NCBI GenBank assembly: GCA_964019695.1 | Contig: OZ026517.1 | Location: 51,453,672 to 51,517,671, forward strand | DNA: 64,000 nucleotides | From: Loripinus fragilis | Lineage: Eukaryota; Mollusca; Bivalvia; Lucinida; Lucinidae | Direction: 5' to 3' | In this document: positions 19,988-30,207 of the stretch, one piece after another | Layout of the letters: every line of letters starts with the position of its first letter | How positions within the stretch are numbered: position 1 is the first letter of the stretch | Made by a program: the position numbers and the translations under genes | The notes under the pieces: generated by a model | Databases searched by the model: none | What the model saw: the letters and a program-made list of their open reading frames with translations, nothing else | What the model was told of the DNA's origin: nothing

Positions 19988-20687
19988 GTGATTCTCAGGC
20001 TGAATGGAACATGTCCTGTCCAAACTAGCCTGCACTGGGTCAGCACAGTTTTGCAAGTTAGATAAAAATGCCAGCAGATCTTAATGATTAATTTCCCAAT
20101 ACTTTTTTTTCTTAATTTTCCTGATTTTTTTTTTAATTTCTTGACATCAGTAATCCATCTAGATGTCATAGTATTTATCAACCATAATGACAACATATTA
20201 ATATATAATATCCCAAACAAGATTTAAGCAAGAACTCTGAGAGCTATTAACCAATCATATTTTCCATTTGAGAAAATCTTAAAACAGGAAAATAATCTTT
20301 AGTTCACATTTTGCTGAATCTGTATCAGCACAGAAATCCAGAAACAGTAATCCAGAAAACAAGATGTCATAGTATTTATTAACCAATCAGAATTCATTTT
20401 GTCATCCAATCAAGTATATCATAACTAAAGAAATATACAGCTATAAATTAGCCAATCATATCTTCCATGTAATCCATTCTTGACCACACTGACAACTGAA
20501 GGCTGTTTGACAAGAGTATGCCTCATCTTGCTCATCATTCATGGGTAACCTGTAACCTGTCAAATCTAAATATGAGCAACATTTCTAATTTTTCTCAGAT
20601 AAGGAGACTAGGCAGCTCTAAAGGACTGTCTTTTTTAACCCATGAGGTTGTTCATAATGAGGTTTACAATCATGTTCTTTTAATTTA
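19988..20687. other. No feature recognised
   Basis: AT-rich. GATGTCATAGTATTTATYAACCA occurs twice (20162 and 20364), near AGCCAATCAT/ACCAATCAGA words, a weak direct repeat of about 200-bp spacing. Confidence 0.35.
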
Positions 20688-20876
20688 ATTCTTTGTCTAC
20701 TAGCGTCATCCTCTGATTAACTTTGCAAACCGCTTTGGACCCAGACCAGGCCCAACAAAATGTCGGGCCTGATCTGGATCAAAGCTGTTGGATTCCTGAA
20801 AGGTTAATTTTGTAAAAAAAACAAAAAACACTCAACACACTACAAATAACCACACTGAAATTCCCAGCATGCAGTT
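20688..20876 (-). mobile_element. C-family foldback MITE
   Basis: TTCTTTGTCTACTAGCGTCATC, core CCAGACCAGGCCCAACAAAATGTCGGGCCTGATCTGG, then CCCAGCATGCAG. The core differs in sequence from other C copies while remaining palindromic. Confidence 0.65.
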
Positions 20877-20955
20877 TTGGCCGTTCCGAGTGCAATAGGA
20901 TGGCAAAGAAATCTGAAACACATTACATTCGGCAACAAGCTTTTCACATCCATTT

Positions 20956-21186
20956 GGGCCTCGTCGCGAGAAAACCTGTCTTCAGGGGTTTGCGAACAAC
21001 ACAGGCCAGTCTGCGCATCCCTGCAGTCTAATCAGCGCCTTTGTTATTCCCTTTTTGGAAAGTATCATATCTACACCTGCTACGAGCGAAATTTCAATTG
21101 TCTAGCTAGTCTCTGTAGCTGAGCAGGCTGGTTTGAATCTCACTTTGTCGGAATTCCCGAAGACAGGCTTTGGCGCATCTAGGCTC
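20956..21186 (+). mobile_element. A-family foldback MITE, complete, ATTT duplication
   Basis: ATTT at 20952-20955 and 21187-21190. GGGCCTCGTCGCGAGAAAACCTG at the left, GACAGGCTTTGGCGCATCTAGGCTC at the right. Contains CCAGTCTGCGCATCCCTGCAGTCTAATCAGCGCC. Confidence 0.8.
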
Positions 21187-21190
21187 ATTT

Positions 21191-21839
21191 GATATGGATC
21201 TTCGCTGTTTTCAAAACAGGGTATAGGAATTTGAGAAAGTTTTGGGTAAATATTAGGTTGATTACAGTATGTTTAGACTCTAAAACATATGTTCTGAAGG
21301 AGGATCTAAAGTATGTAAATAAACATCACCCATCTTATTTAATTAGAAAACCACATCAAAACCTATTTAACAATTATTAGCATTCTACATTATACCATGT
21401 TTGATCTAATAACCTCCCCACCCACCCACCAACACCAATTTATTTAATATGGATGGGTAGTGAAGGCCCCGATCAACATTGAAAAAAATTTTGCATCTAA
21501 ATCTTCACTGCTTTTTTTATACTAAAATATTTCCCTTTAATTTTTTTGTCTACCACCCCCTTTTCAGCCAATGGGACTCTTTCAAAATTTCAATGCCGAC
21601 TTACCCATTATACCTAGCCACCCCAAAAAAATTCCATATCTATATTCGGCCACCTGTGGGCAACCCTAAATGAATTTGGCCTACGTATACACTTGTAGAA
21701 AAAATGGTCCGTACACGAAAGCATGGCCACTGATGGACTGACATACCGGAATAGAGCAAATCTACAGTCTGAATAAGTCCCCAAACCGGTCTATGACGGG
21801 TAGGGGACAAACAAGCAGAATGGAAGATCTTATTCTGTT
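21191..21839. other. No feature recognised
   Basis: Holds a C/A-rich patch at 21415-21435 (CCCCACCCACCCACC) and otherwise mixed sequence with no repeat partner seen. Confidence 0.3.
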
Positions 21840-22020
21840 TGATTTCAAAAGCACTTTTAAAGGTACCTGAAAATGGTTTCTGCTGATGTTGTCTGCTTTA
21901 GAAACAGGACTGGTGCATTTTAACTTGCACGCAAACAGTATGGACCAAGATCAGACAATTCCCTGTGGAGCAATTTGACCCAGATCCACACTGTTTGGTT
22001 TAGAGACTGCTGAAATACAA
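21840..22020 (+). mobile_element. D-family MITE, worn
   Basis: GCTGATGTTGTCTGCTTTAG, GCAAACAGTATGGACCAAGATCAGACAATTCCCTGTGGAGCAATTTGACCCAGATCCACACTGTTTGG. The central palindrome is degraded. Confidence 0.55.
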
Positions 22021-22167
22021 CAGCAGATAAAGTATGAACGAGAGTAAAAATGTTTTAAAGAAACTCAATTCAGCATAGTAGTCCAAGACCTGGAAGGGCA
22101 GTCAGATCTGCATCAGACTGATAATCTAGAGGTAGCAGTTTGAATCCTCTCGTTTGTAGAAATGTTT

Positions 22168-22367
22168 CAGTAAAAGCTGTGTAAAATGGCCACTCAAAAA
22201 ATAGACAAACAAAGATCTTAATGACATATAGTAGCTTAATGAAGGTCAGAAGTATTGCAGAATGCTCCAAGATTCTGTAATACTTTTGACCTGCATTAAG
22301 CGATAATTGGTCTTGAAAACCAACTTTTGGTCTTTTTGAGAGTGGCTGTTTTACACAGGTTTTACTG
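22168..22367. mobile_element. R-family mariner-type MITE
   Basis: CAGTAAAAGCTGTGTAAAATGGCCACT and AGTGGCTGTTTTACACAGGTTTTACTG at the ends. The centre GCAGAATGCTCCAAGATTCTGTAATAC is a damaged palindrome. It lies between two D relics. Confidence 0.75.
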
Positions 22368-22389
22368 TATGTGCACTGCTTAATGGTTA

Positions 22390-22570
22390 ACGGTTAAACT
22401 GCCAGCCTGAAGTTGTCTGCTGATGTCATCTGCTGCATTTTATGCTTTAAAAAAGATGCATTTGCACTTGCATGCAAACAGTATGGACCCATATCAGACT
22501 GCTCCACATCTGATCTGGGTCCATATTATTAGCTCTAGAGGCTTCCAAAATACAGAAACAGACTAGAGGA
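22390..22570 (+). mobile_element. D-family MITE, worn
   Basis: AAACTGCCAGCCTGAAGTTGTCTGC, TGCAAACAGTATGGACCCATATCAGACTGCTCCACATCTGATCTGGGTCCATATT. Same orientation as 21840-22020. Confidence 0.55.
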
Positions 22571-22589
22571 CCTGAAGGTCCTGAGGCTC

Positions 22590-24208
22590 TTTAATAATGT
22601 TAAAATAGGTCAAGGTCAACCACAGCTTATAATGGAACAATTTTTGTTTTTACCATATACATTTTGGTCAAGTGATGAATAATCCATCAAACAACCCAGT
22701 GAATTCTGAGAAAAAGATATTTAGATAGGTATGTGGCAGTCCAAATGAGTGGCCTTGGATAAAAGATCACAGGTCAGCTTGACATTTGGTACTAATAAAC
22801 CATAGTCTCAATAGGTTTAACTATAATGAATTCGGCTCAGTAATGGAAAATGAACATTTAAAGATTTTCTCCATATAAATGCATTAGGAATCAAATTTGA
22901 CCTTGCCATAAATTAGGTCAAGGTCAACCTAGATTCATTATTTGTGCTAACCTGGTAGGGCCAACATCACCATCCTACATACCAAGTCCCAAAGCCAATG
23001 GCCTTTTTGTTCCAGAGAAGTTAAGAGATTTAAAGAGTTTTTACCATAGATGGGCATGGTGGCTATGTTAGTCATGTGACCATAACAATTTGTATAAGTT
23101 TTGGCTAACCAATCATAAGGTGTTGTCATATGAAATTTGGTTTCAATTGGCCAAGAATTGTGGGAGAAAACTATGTTTTAAAATGTTGATGGGTCTCCAA
23201 TATAAGCGACCTTGGCTGAAAGGTAAAAGATCAACCTTGACCTTTGAAACTTATTTATAGACACTAGACAGAACATATCAAGTGAGAATAATGACTTTGG
23301 CTTCCACAGTATTCAAAAAATCAACTTTTCAAAAAAATTCCCATTTAAATCTATAAGGAAGTAAATTTGACCTTGACGTTAAGTAGGCCAAGGTCAACTT
23401 AGGATCATTATTTAAACAAACTTGGTAGGCCTCACATCCCTAATGCTACATACCAAGTCCCAAGGTCATTGGCCTTTTGATTCTGTAGAAGAAGATTTTT
23501 AAAGGGTTTTTACCATATATGGACATGGCGGCCATCTTTGTCATGTGGCCAAAATATTTTGTATAAATTTTGGCTGACTTATCATTAGGAGTCTTCACAT
23601 GAAATTTGAGCTCAATTGGGCCAATGGTTTGTGAGAAAACTAAGTTTTAGTATATTGATGGGACCACAATATGAGCGACCTTGGCTGAAAGAGCAAAGGT
23701 CAACCTTGACCTTTGAAACTTATGTATAGCCATTGTCTCATTAATTTCAACATAACAAGTAAGAATAATCACTTTGGCTTCAACAGTATTCAAAAAATCA
23801 ACTTTTCAAAAAAATTCCCATTTAAATCTATGAGGAAGCAAATTTGACCATGACGTTAAGTAGGTCAAGGTCAACTTAGGATCATTATTTGAACAAACTT
23901 GGTAGACCCCACATCCCTAATGCTACATACCAAGTCCCAAGGTCATTGGCCTTATGGTTCTGGAGAAGAAGATTTTTAAAGGGTTTTTACCATATATGGG
24001 CATGGCGGCCATCTTGGTCATGTGACCAGGAACATTTGAACAAACTTTTGTTCTCCCGTCCTAAGGAGTCTCCATATGAAATTTGAGTTCAATTGGCCCA
24101 GTGGTTTCAGAGGAGAAGATGTTTGAAAATGTTGACGGATGGACGACGGACGCCAGAGTCACTGGTATACTAATAGCTCACCTCGGAGCCTTCGGCTCAG
24201 GTGAGCTA
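22590..24208 (+). mobile_element. Helitron-like element, N-type core, three long units
   Basis: Units of about 450 bp repeat GGTCAAGGTCAACTTAGGATC, GGTAGGCC-CACATCCCTAATGCTACATACC, AAGTCCCAAGGTCATTGGCC, GGGTTTTTACCATATATGG and GGCCATCTTGGTCATGTG. It ends GGACGACGGACGCCAGAGTC and the hairpin TAGCTCACC...GGTGAGCTA (24174-24208). Shorter relatives lie at 33350-33746 and 46441-47531. Carries many TCAAGGTCA words. Confidence 0.7.
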
Positions 24209-24660
24209 ATAACACAAGATCTGACACAGGCCTTCCTGGTTAAATATTAAAACTGACCATCTCAATATGATCTGTTGACTGGTACATGAAAATTAAAACA
24301 AACAAAAAACAGTCATAAGGTCCGTTTTCAAAAGTTAAAGTTTATTTATAACTTTAGGCAACTTTAGGCCCAAAAATGTAACATGCAGCTCAGACATTTT
24401 TTACGTGTGCATACCATATGCAGGTATATAGGTCAGCGAATGTGTCATTTTGCCTGTAGGTAACGGTCAAAACTGTACCTCCCAACTGTCACGTTGATCT
24501 CAATAACCCCTCGCATTACCTAGCAACACATTAATTAAAGTTTTTGAATGACAATTAGCAACAGTGATAACTTCATATTACTTTTCAGTAAACATTTTGA
24601 ATATTTTTAAGATATTAGGGGAAAACCCAAATGTTACAGATGGAAAGACGGACACAGGGG
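24209..24660. other. No feature recognised
   Basis: Possibly single-copy; contains ATACCATATGCAGGTATAT (near 24410). No frame or splice signals of interest. Confidence 0.3.
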
Positions 24661-25040
24661 ATAAAAGTTCCACTTGTCCGCTAGTAAGGATGAGCAATTC
24701 TTCCCAAAGTACTCATCCTACAGGACAAGTGTTAAAACCTGAGGGTGAAACTAGCATTTTCTGAGTGTTGACTGTGAGATCTTTTTGTCAGAATATGGGA
24801 TGCAGTTATGAAAAAGACTGGGTAAATATCATTTTAGCAGTAATATCAGGAACTTTAAAAGTCACATGACATATAACTCCCTTTAATATTTTCTTTATTG
24901 CATACGCTTTTATAGGACAAGTGCATGAGTTTGCAGGATGAGTGAAAATTGTAAGTCACTGGTCCTGCAGGACAAGTGTCACATTGAAATATTTTTGTCC
25001 CCTGGGACAGACCAAAATGTTACCGATGGAAAGATGGATG
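24661..25040. repeat. Worn repeat with GGACAAGTG/CACTTGTCC words
   Basis: A foldback at 24671-24732 (CACTTGTCCGCTAGTAAGGATGAG against CTCATCCTACAGGACAAGTG). GGATGAGTG and CCTGCAGGACAAGTG recur at 24935-24985. AAATGTTACNGATGGAAAGANGGA flanks both (24629 and 25016), so a roughly 390-bp unit is repeated twice. Confidence 0.5.
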
Positions 25041-25062
25041 CTTCATATAATGATAAACAAAT

Positions 25063-25299
25063 GAGCCGCGGCATGAGATTTCCAACAATGTGGTATGTGC
25101 GACCAGCAAAGGCTCAGACCAGCCTGCGAATATGCGCAGTCTGATCAGAGCCTTTGCTCGTCGTTTAGCTATTCTACGAGTTTAAAGCTACTGACTGAAC
25201 ATCATTTGGAGTTTCTAAGCTTAAAAGGAGGTTGCACAGGCTATTCTGAGTCTACACTTGTCAAAATGCCACATTGTTGGAAATCACATGTGGCGGCTC
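25063..25299 (+). mobile_element. B-family foldback MITE, complete, AAAT duplication
   Basis: AAAT at 25059-25062 and 25300-25303. Termini GAGCCGCGGCATGAGATTTCC and GGAAATCACATGTGGCGGCTC. Inner hairpin GCAAAGGCTCAGACCAGCCTGCG / CGCAGTCTGATCAGAGCCTTTGC. Confidence 0.8.
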
Positions 25300-25460
25300 A
25301 AATGTAGGTAGCTAAAGCATATAATAATAGAAATCAAGTAAGTTAATAGCTGTTTTATTGCTTTCTCTTGGAACATAAGCACCCACTTCAGGTAATTTTG
25401 CCAGAGTAACTGACAAAAATACTAATTTTAGTGCTGCTATATTTTGTTCTACTATCAGAT

Positions 25461-25805
25461 TGATAAATAGAGGATCTTACATGAGTACTCATGTTTTATT
25501 GAATGTATTAAACGAGTTGGGGAAAAGAGATAAAATGTGAGGCTTGCCGAGCATTTTAACTCTTTTTCACAACAAGTTTAATAAATTCAATAATACAAGG
25601 GCACGAATGTTAGATTCTATTTATCATATAACAAATACTTTGAAATCTCATTTCTGGCGAAAAAACGTTATAATTTTGTCATTATGTGCGCAACGTTGTA
25701 ACGGACGTCATAAGGTTTCCCGTAAATCTATAAACCACTAGTGGTTTATCGATTTTATTGCATGGCGTTATTTTACTTCCAGACGCGACGTCATATGATA
25801 ATCAG
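25461..25805 (-). mobile_element. T-family foldback element
   Basis: The inverse of 11583-11935: GATAAATAGAGGATC, AAAACATGAGTACTCATG-type words in reverse, TGAGGCTTGCCGAGCA loop, and a perfect palindrome ATAAACCACTAGTGGTTTAT at about 25731-25750. Confidence 0.65.
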
Positions 25806-25843
25806 ATTTCTATATCTAGACTTTATGAGTGGGAACCTTAGGA

Positions 25844-26054
25844 TTTTGTTAATTTGGTTTAATTCTTTACATCCCAGTCAACAATTTTTCAGTCATGTTG
25901 GGATGGGTATTCCTGGATTGAACCATTACTAAGCAGTGGATAAAGCGTCTTGCTCAAGGACACAACACAGTGACTCTACTGGCGGTGATGCTCAAACTAA
26001 CAACACTGCAATCCCCGTCTAATGCTCTACCAACTGAGCCACTGCGCTCCGCAA
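25844..26054 (-). mobile_element. V-SINE with 12-bp target duplication
   Basis: GGAACCTTAGGA flanks both sides (25832-25843 and 26055-26066), perfectly. Head GGAGCGCAGTGGCTCAGTTGG on the minus strand, V word GTCCTTGAGCAAGACGC, tail GATGTAAAGAATTAAACC. Confidence 0.85.
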
Positions 26055-26167
26055 GGAACCTTAGGAAAGCTGGCAACATACATCAATGGTCCAAATAAGC
26101 GAAAACCAAATGCATAAAATGTTACTTTTTTCTTTAGCCTTCATCTCGGACCCAGTCCGAGCCTTCA

Positions 26168-26358
26168 CAGGCCTTTAGTTAAACAGTGCATAACAAAAAA
26201 TTATTTTTCTTATTTTTCAACCAAAGCATATGTTGTGGGTACTCAAAAGAACCATCTCAATGAGACGGTTCTTTTGAGGACCCAAAACATATGCTAAAAC
26301 TGATGGGTAAGAAAATATTTACAATTTTACGCTTAAAAATTTTGTTTATCTAAACCTG
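26168..26358 (+). mobile_element. Q-family foldback MITE
   Basis: CAGGCCTTTAGTTAAACAG ... GTTTATCTAAACCTG ends; centre GAACCATCTCAATGAGACGGTTC inside AACCAAAGCATATGTTGTGGGTACTCAAAA / TTTTGAGGACCCAAAACATATG. Confidence 0.75.
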
Positions 26359-26374
26359 TGCCTCAGTTGAAAAT

Positions 26375-26430
26375 TCAAAAGAACCGTCTTGACGAGAGAC
26401 TTGAGTACCCATAACATAGTTTTTTTTTAT
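26375..26430 (+). mobile_element. Q-family core fragment
   Basis: TTCAAAAGAACCGTCTTGACGAGAGACTTGAGTACCCATAACATA follows the complete copy by only 17 bp; both ends are lost. Confidence 0.5.
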
Positions 26431-27344
26431 GCAAAATAAGCCTATTAGTTGATACCTTAAACCTTCATATCTAGAGGTCTTCTGATACATTCATGAAAGA
26501 AGAAGTCAACTGCTTCATTAAAGGCCTGCCCAGGAAATGGTGTTATGTTCAATGACCAGCTCGAGATTTTGTTAGTAGCTATTCCAGGGTGGCCAATGTA
26601 CGTCACAGCCGCCATATTTTTTCTACTGTTAGGAGATCAACTCGGATCCTTGCTTTTTATCCTCATGACTAATTATTCATTTTTCAAAAATTTTGATGGA
26701 CAAAAAATCAAAAACCAGTAGAGAAAAATCAAAAACAAAGATATTCTGCTGAAGAAAAAGACAATTTCTGATTGACTTTTATATGGTTTGTATGAAATAT
26801 TCTTTAATACGCCAGGCAATATTTTAGCTGAAAGTTGGCATCATCAATAAAGACCGAAACTATTACCTCGAACTTACAGCACTAGGTGGTGCCTTAAATA
26901 ACTGTTTGTGGTTTCTTTTGCCCAAAGAGTTCCTTTGCCGACCAACCCAATGGTCCATAATCGCCCGACAAAGTCCTAAAAATCGTAAGAATATCTTCAT
27001 ATTGTAACAAAATTCTTCATGAGGGAGGGATATCATAAGAAAAATACACAATCAACATTTCTATCTCCATTTCCAAAAGTTCTTAATTTTTTTGCCCCAG
27101 AAATCCTGATGCAGTAGCTCATATCTGGATCCATTCAAGTTGCAGAGATGATTTTTTTTTTGGTATTCATGGTTAAAAGGGGTTAATGATAGGAAAATAG
27201 ATGTGGTTTGTAAATAAACAGGTAGCAAGTAATAAACAACATGCTGAAGATAAATATAACATCTATTAACAAGATTCCTATGTTGTGGCTAAAAGCAGCT
27301 CAGCATCAATTAATGCCCTGCTTCGTAACTACTTTACCTCATAA
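26431..27344. other. Mostly unassigned; one weak exon-like stretch
   Basis: On the minus strand 26878-26975 is bounded by TTTTTAG and GCT|GTAAGT and is open in two frames; I do not recognise the residues. The remainder is AT-rich with a T run at 27151-27160. Confidence 0.25.
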
Positions 27345-27348
27345 TTAC

Positions 27349-27413
27349 AAGCAGTATAGATCCGGATCAGCTGGCTTCTACAGAAGCCAGCTGATCAGGA
27401 CCTACACTGCTTG
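27349..27413. repeat. D-type hairpin core, isolated
   Basis: CAAGCAGTATAGATCCGGATCAGCTGGCTTCTACAGAAGCCAGCTGATCAGGACCTACACTGCTTG in outline: outer AAGCAGT/ACTGCTT, inner GATCAGCTGGCTTCT/AGAAGCCAGCTGATC. The centre differs from every other D copy. Confidence 0.7.
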
Positions 27414-27805
27414 CTATGCAGTCAGAAATCCATAGCAACGGATGAAAACGAAAACAGATTATTTGACTGGCTAAGGATCAAAGTTGGGTGTTCGGCAGGA
27501 CAAGGGGGTTAATTGCTAAGCATGTTGTCTGTCAGTAAAGATGAATTTTTACTCTTATCTTCTTACAGAAGCTCTTTATGAACTGCCAAATGTAATTCCT
27601 GATAACATTTTTTTTTGGATTTCTTTTTTCAGATTTTTTTAAACAAACTTTTCTTTCATGGAAAAATAAGGTTACTGTTTTAGAATTGACCCATTTTCTT
27701 AATGAGATTTCAAAAAGATTCAGCTTCAAGATTGCTGCAGCTCAAAATAAAGAAACATTATTCACTGTATGGGACCATCCAGTATTTTCTATAGGCTTTA
27801 ATTTA

Positions 27806-27915
27806 TTTGTTTGAGTTAATGCTTTATGTCCTAGTCAACAATTTTTCAGAAATGTCAGGATGTTTTCAAGGGTGATAAGCAGCACTCATCAGCCAGGATA
27901 GTGTCTTGCTTAAGG
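27806..27915 (-). mobile_element. V-SINE variant, 3' part
   Basis: TTTGTTTGAGTTAATGCTTTATGTCC, GTCAACAATTTTTCAG, AGTGTCTTGCTTAAGGAT. Truncated at the V word. It matches 28122-28310 better than the standard copies. Confidence 0.6.
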
Positions 27916-27925
27916 ATTAAAATTT

Positions 27926-28121
27926 TGTTTGATTTGATTGTTTACGTCACATCAACAATCTTTCAATTATAAAGGGACGAGTCTTCCTGGGTTGAACCAC
28001 TACTAAGCAAGGATAAATGTGTCTTGCTCAAGGACACAATCACAGTGACACAGGTGAGGCTCGAACCCGCATCCCCTCGGTCTCGAGTCAAGCACTCTTC
28101 CACTGAGCCACTGTGCTCCCT
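27926..28121 (-). mobile_element. V-SINE, full length
   Basis: Tail TTTTGTTTGATTTGATTG, V word GTGTCTTGCTCAAGGACAC, B box complement GGCTCGAACCC, A box complement CCACTGAGCCACTG, end GCTCCCT. It lies between two copies of the variant SINE. Confidence 0.75.
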
Positions 28122-28310
28122 CCAATATTTCTGTAGGCTTTGTTTTATTTGTTTGAGTTAATGCTTTATGTCCAAGTCAACAGCTTTTCAGTAATGTCAG
28201 GATGTTTTCAATGGTGGTAACCAGTGCTCATCAGTGAGGATAGTGTCTTGCTTAAGGATGCTATGCAATGACTCCTGTGGGGCTCCAACCAGTGACCTCT
28301 TCACTGTCTG
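28122..28310 (-). mobile_element. V-SINE variant, nearly full length
   Basis: Preceded by CCAATATTTCTGTAGGCTTTG, which mirrors CCAGTATTTTCTATAGGCTTT upstream of 27806. The same variant thus occurs twice with shared flank, implying a local duplication rather than two insertions. The head is eroded after CAGTGACCTC. Confidence 0.6.
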
Positions 28311-28517
28311 TTTGTTATTCTGGTATAGTTTGTTAGTGAATCAAAGTCCTGACAAACAAGTTTCTGCAGCATTTCATCAGGGCCTTCCAGGGCCTTCATG
28401 GGGCATAGGGAGGTGAATGTAACACTCTCTACTCTTCCATCTTTTTCACATTCTCTCAGTGTGGGGCAATATGTCTTGGCATGCTTGAAATATTGTTCCT
28501 CAATGCAAACCAACAGC

Positions 28518-28741
28518 AGCAGATCCAGAGGGGGTACAGGGAGTACACTCGAACCACCCTCCCCACCCCCCACTCCCATTTTTATAATATCCTATGAAAA
28601 TGAAATAATTTGGTCTCAGTGAGACCAAATTATTTCATGTTCATGGGATATTTAAGAAAAATAAGATAAAATTAGCAAAGCGAATCCCCCGCACCTTTAA
28701 ACATATGAGCCCCCTTTCGAGAAACTCTGGATCCGCCCCTG
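28518..28741. mobile_element. S-family foldback MITE, GGTCTC-centred subtype
   Basis: GCAGATCCAGAGGGGG and CTCTGGATCCGCCCC at the ends. The centre ATGAAATAATTTGGTCTCAGTGAGACCAAATTATTTCAT is a perfect palindrome apart from one base. The same subtype is at 52952-53190. Confidence 0.7.
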
Positions 28742-29051
28742 ACCAACTTAAGTATGTATGACTAAATAGTATCGTTGGGAGTTGTTAAACAGTAAAATGT
28801 AAGTTAGTTGCCACAAATATCCAACTTAGATGAGTTAAGTGTCCTTATTAGGCTGACATCTGTCAGGAATAATGGCTGCTTTATTTTCTTCTGCCATAAA
28901 GTATTTAGTAGGCTCATGTTTTCTGTCTGTGTGTGTCTCATTCTTTGAGCCATATACTGTATTTGACCTAATGAGCACACTGTGTACATAAAATAGTGTT
29001 AATTTTTGTAGTGGTGGGGGACAAACAATACAGTCACAAGTATAAGCTTTT
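28742..29051. other. No feature recognised
   Basis: AT-rich; no repeat partner seen in the window. Confidence 0.3.
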
Positions 29052-29767
29052 CAAACAAGAGGGCCCTAGGGCCCTGGATTGCTCACCTGAATCTCGGCAC
29101 ATGAGTAGATGATGTATTTCTATTTTTAGCCAAGCTGAAGGTTCTGATCAATTTTGGTAGAGGGCATCATGAGGAAAATTTCTGTGAAATTATTTTCAAT
29201 TTGGACCAGTGGTTCAGGAGGAGATGTTTAAAGATATTTCTTATCTAGTGATCTAGTGCTCTGGCAGCCCCTTTTCTGCGGAGCAAACCCATTTGTGCAA
29301 TTTTGGTAGAGGGCATCATGAGGAAAATTTCTGTGAAAATTTTGAATTTGGACCAGTAGTTTGGGAGGAGATGTTGTTTAAAGATAGTTCTTATCTAGAG
29401 CTCAGGCAACCCCTTTGTTTGGCCAAGCGGAACCATTTGTGCAATTTTGGTAGCAGACAGAATGAGGAACAATTCTGTGAAAGTATTTTGAATTTGGACC
29501 AGTGGTTCAGGAGATGTCGTTTAAAGATATTTATTATCTAGAGCTCTGGCTATACTTTTGTTCAGTGGAGCAGAATCATTTATGCAATTTTGGTAGAGGG
29601 CATTATAGGGTACATTCATGTGAAATTATTTTAAATTTAAACCTGTGGTTCAGGAGAAGATGTTGTTTAAAGAAAAAGTTTATGCACAACGGACGGACGA
29701 TGCATGACGGATGCCAAAGAAGACTGATCATAATAGCTCACCTTGAGCCTTCAGCTCAGGTGAGCTA
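29052..29767 (+). mobile_element. Helitron-like element, O-type core, about five units
   Basis: Begins AACAAGAGGGCCCTAGGGCCCTGGATTGCTCACCTGA. Units of about 135 bp repeat TTTGTGCAATTTTGGTAGAGGGCATCATGAGG, TTCTGTGAAATTATTTT, GGACCAGTGGTTCAGGAGATG, AAAGATATTTCTTATCTAGAGCTCTGGC. Ends ACGGACGGACGA..., then the TAGCTCACC/GGTGAGCTAA hairpin (29733-29767). Confidence 0.75.
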
Positions 29768-29871
29768 AAAAGCTTGCCATCTTTCAGCACTTAACTCATG
29801 AGAGTTGTTGCCTACTGACTGAAAGGTCGGAAGCCATTTTAAAGCTGTTTCACAAAAGTGATCTATTAAAC

Positions 29872-29928
29872 AACACACCCAGCTCATCGCCATCTCCTCA
29901 AGCAGAGCTGGCGATGAGTTGGGTGTTT
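29872..29928. repeat. 57-nt foldback
   Basis: AACACACCCAGCTCATCGCCA pairs with TGGCGATGAGTTGGGTGTTT across CTCCTCAAGCAGAG. One copy in the window. Confidence 0.65.
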
Positions 29929-30207
29929 CAATTTAGCGTTGTGACACCATGAGACAATACATACAGGTAATTTTCACAGAATGGGCTATCTCATGCTACA
30001 CCACTTAGCCGGAGCTACTAAACAGGTTGCAAACTCAGTCAATTACAATTGCCATCCTATTAAAGATGGCAAAAAGGTTTATTCATTGTTCTATTGTTTA
30101 TGTACTTTATTTTGGACTTAAGACCTCACAGTCAATAAGTCTTCCTTATCCCATATATTATAGACAGGAAACATGTAGCTGGGAATTTTCGCATTTGGTG
30201 AAGACCC

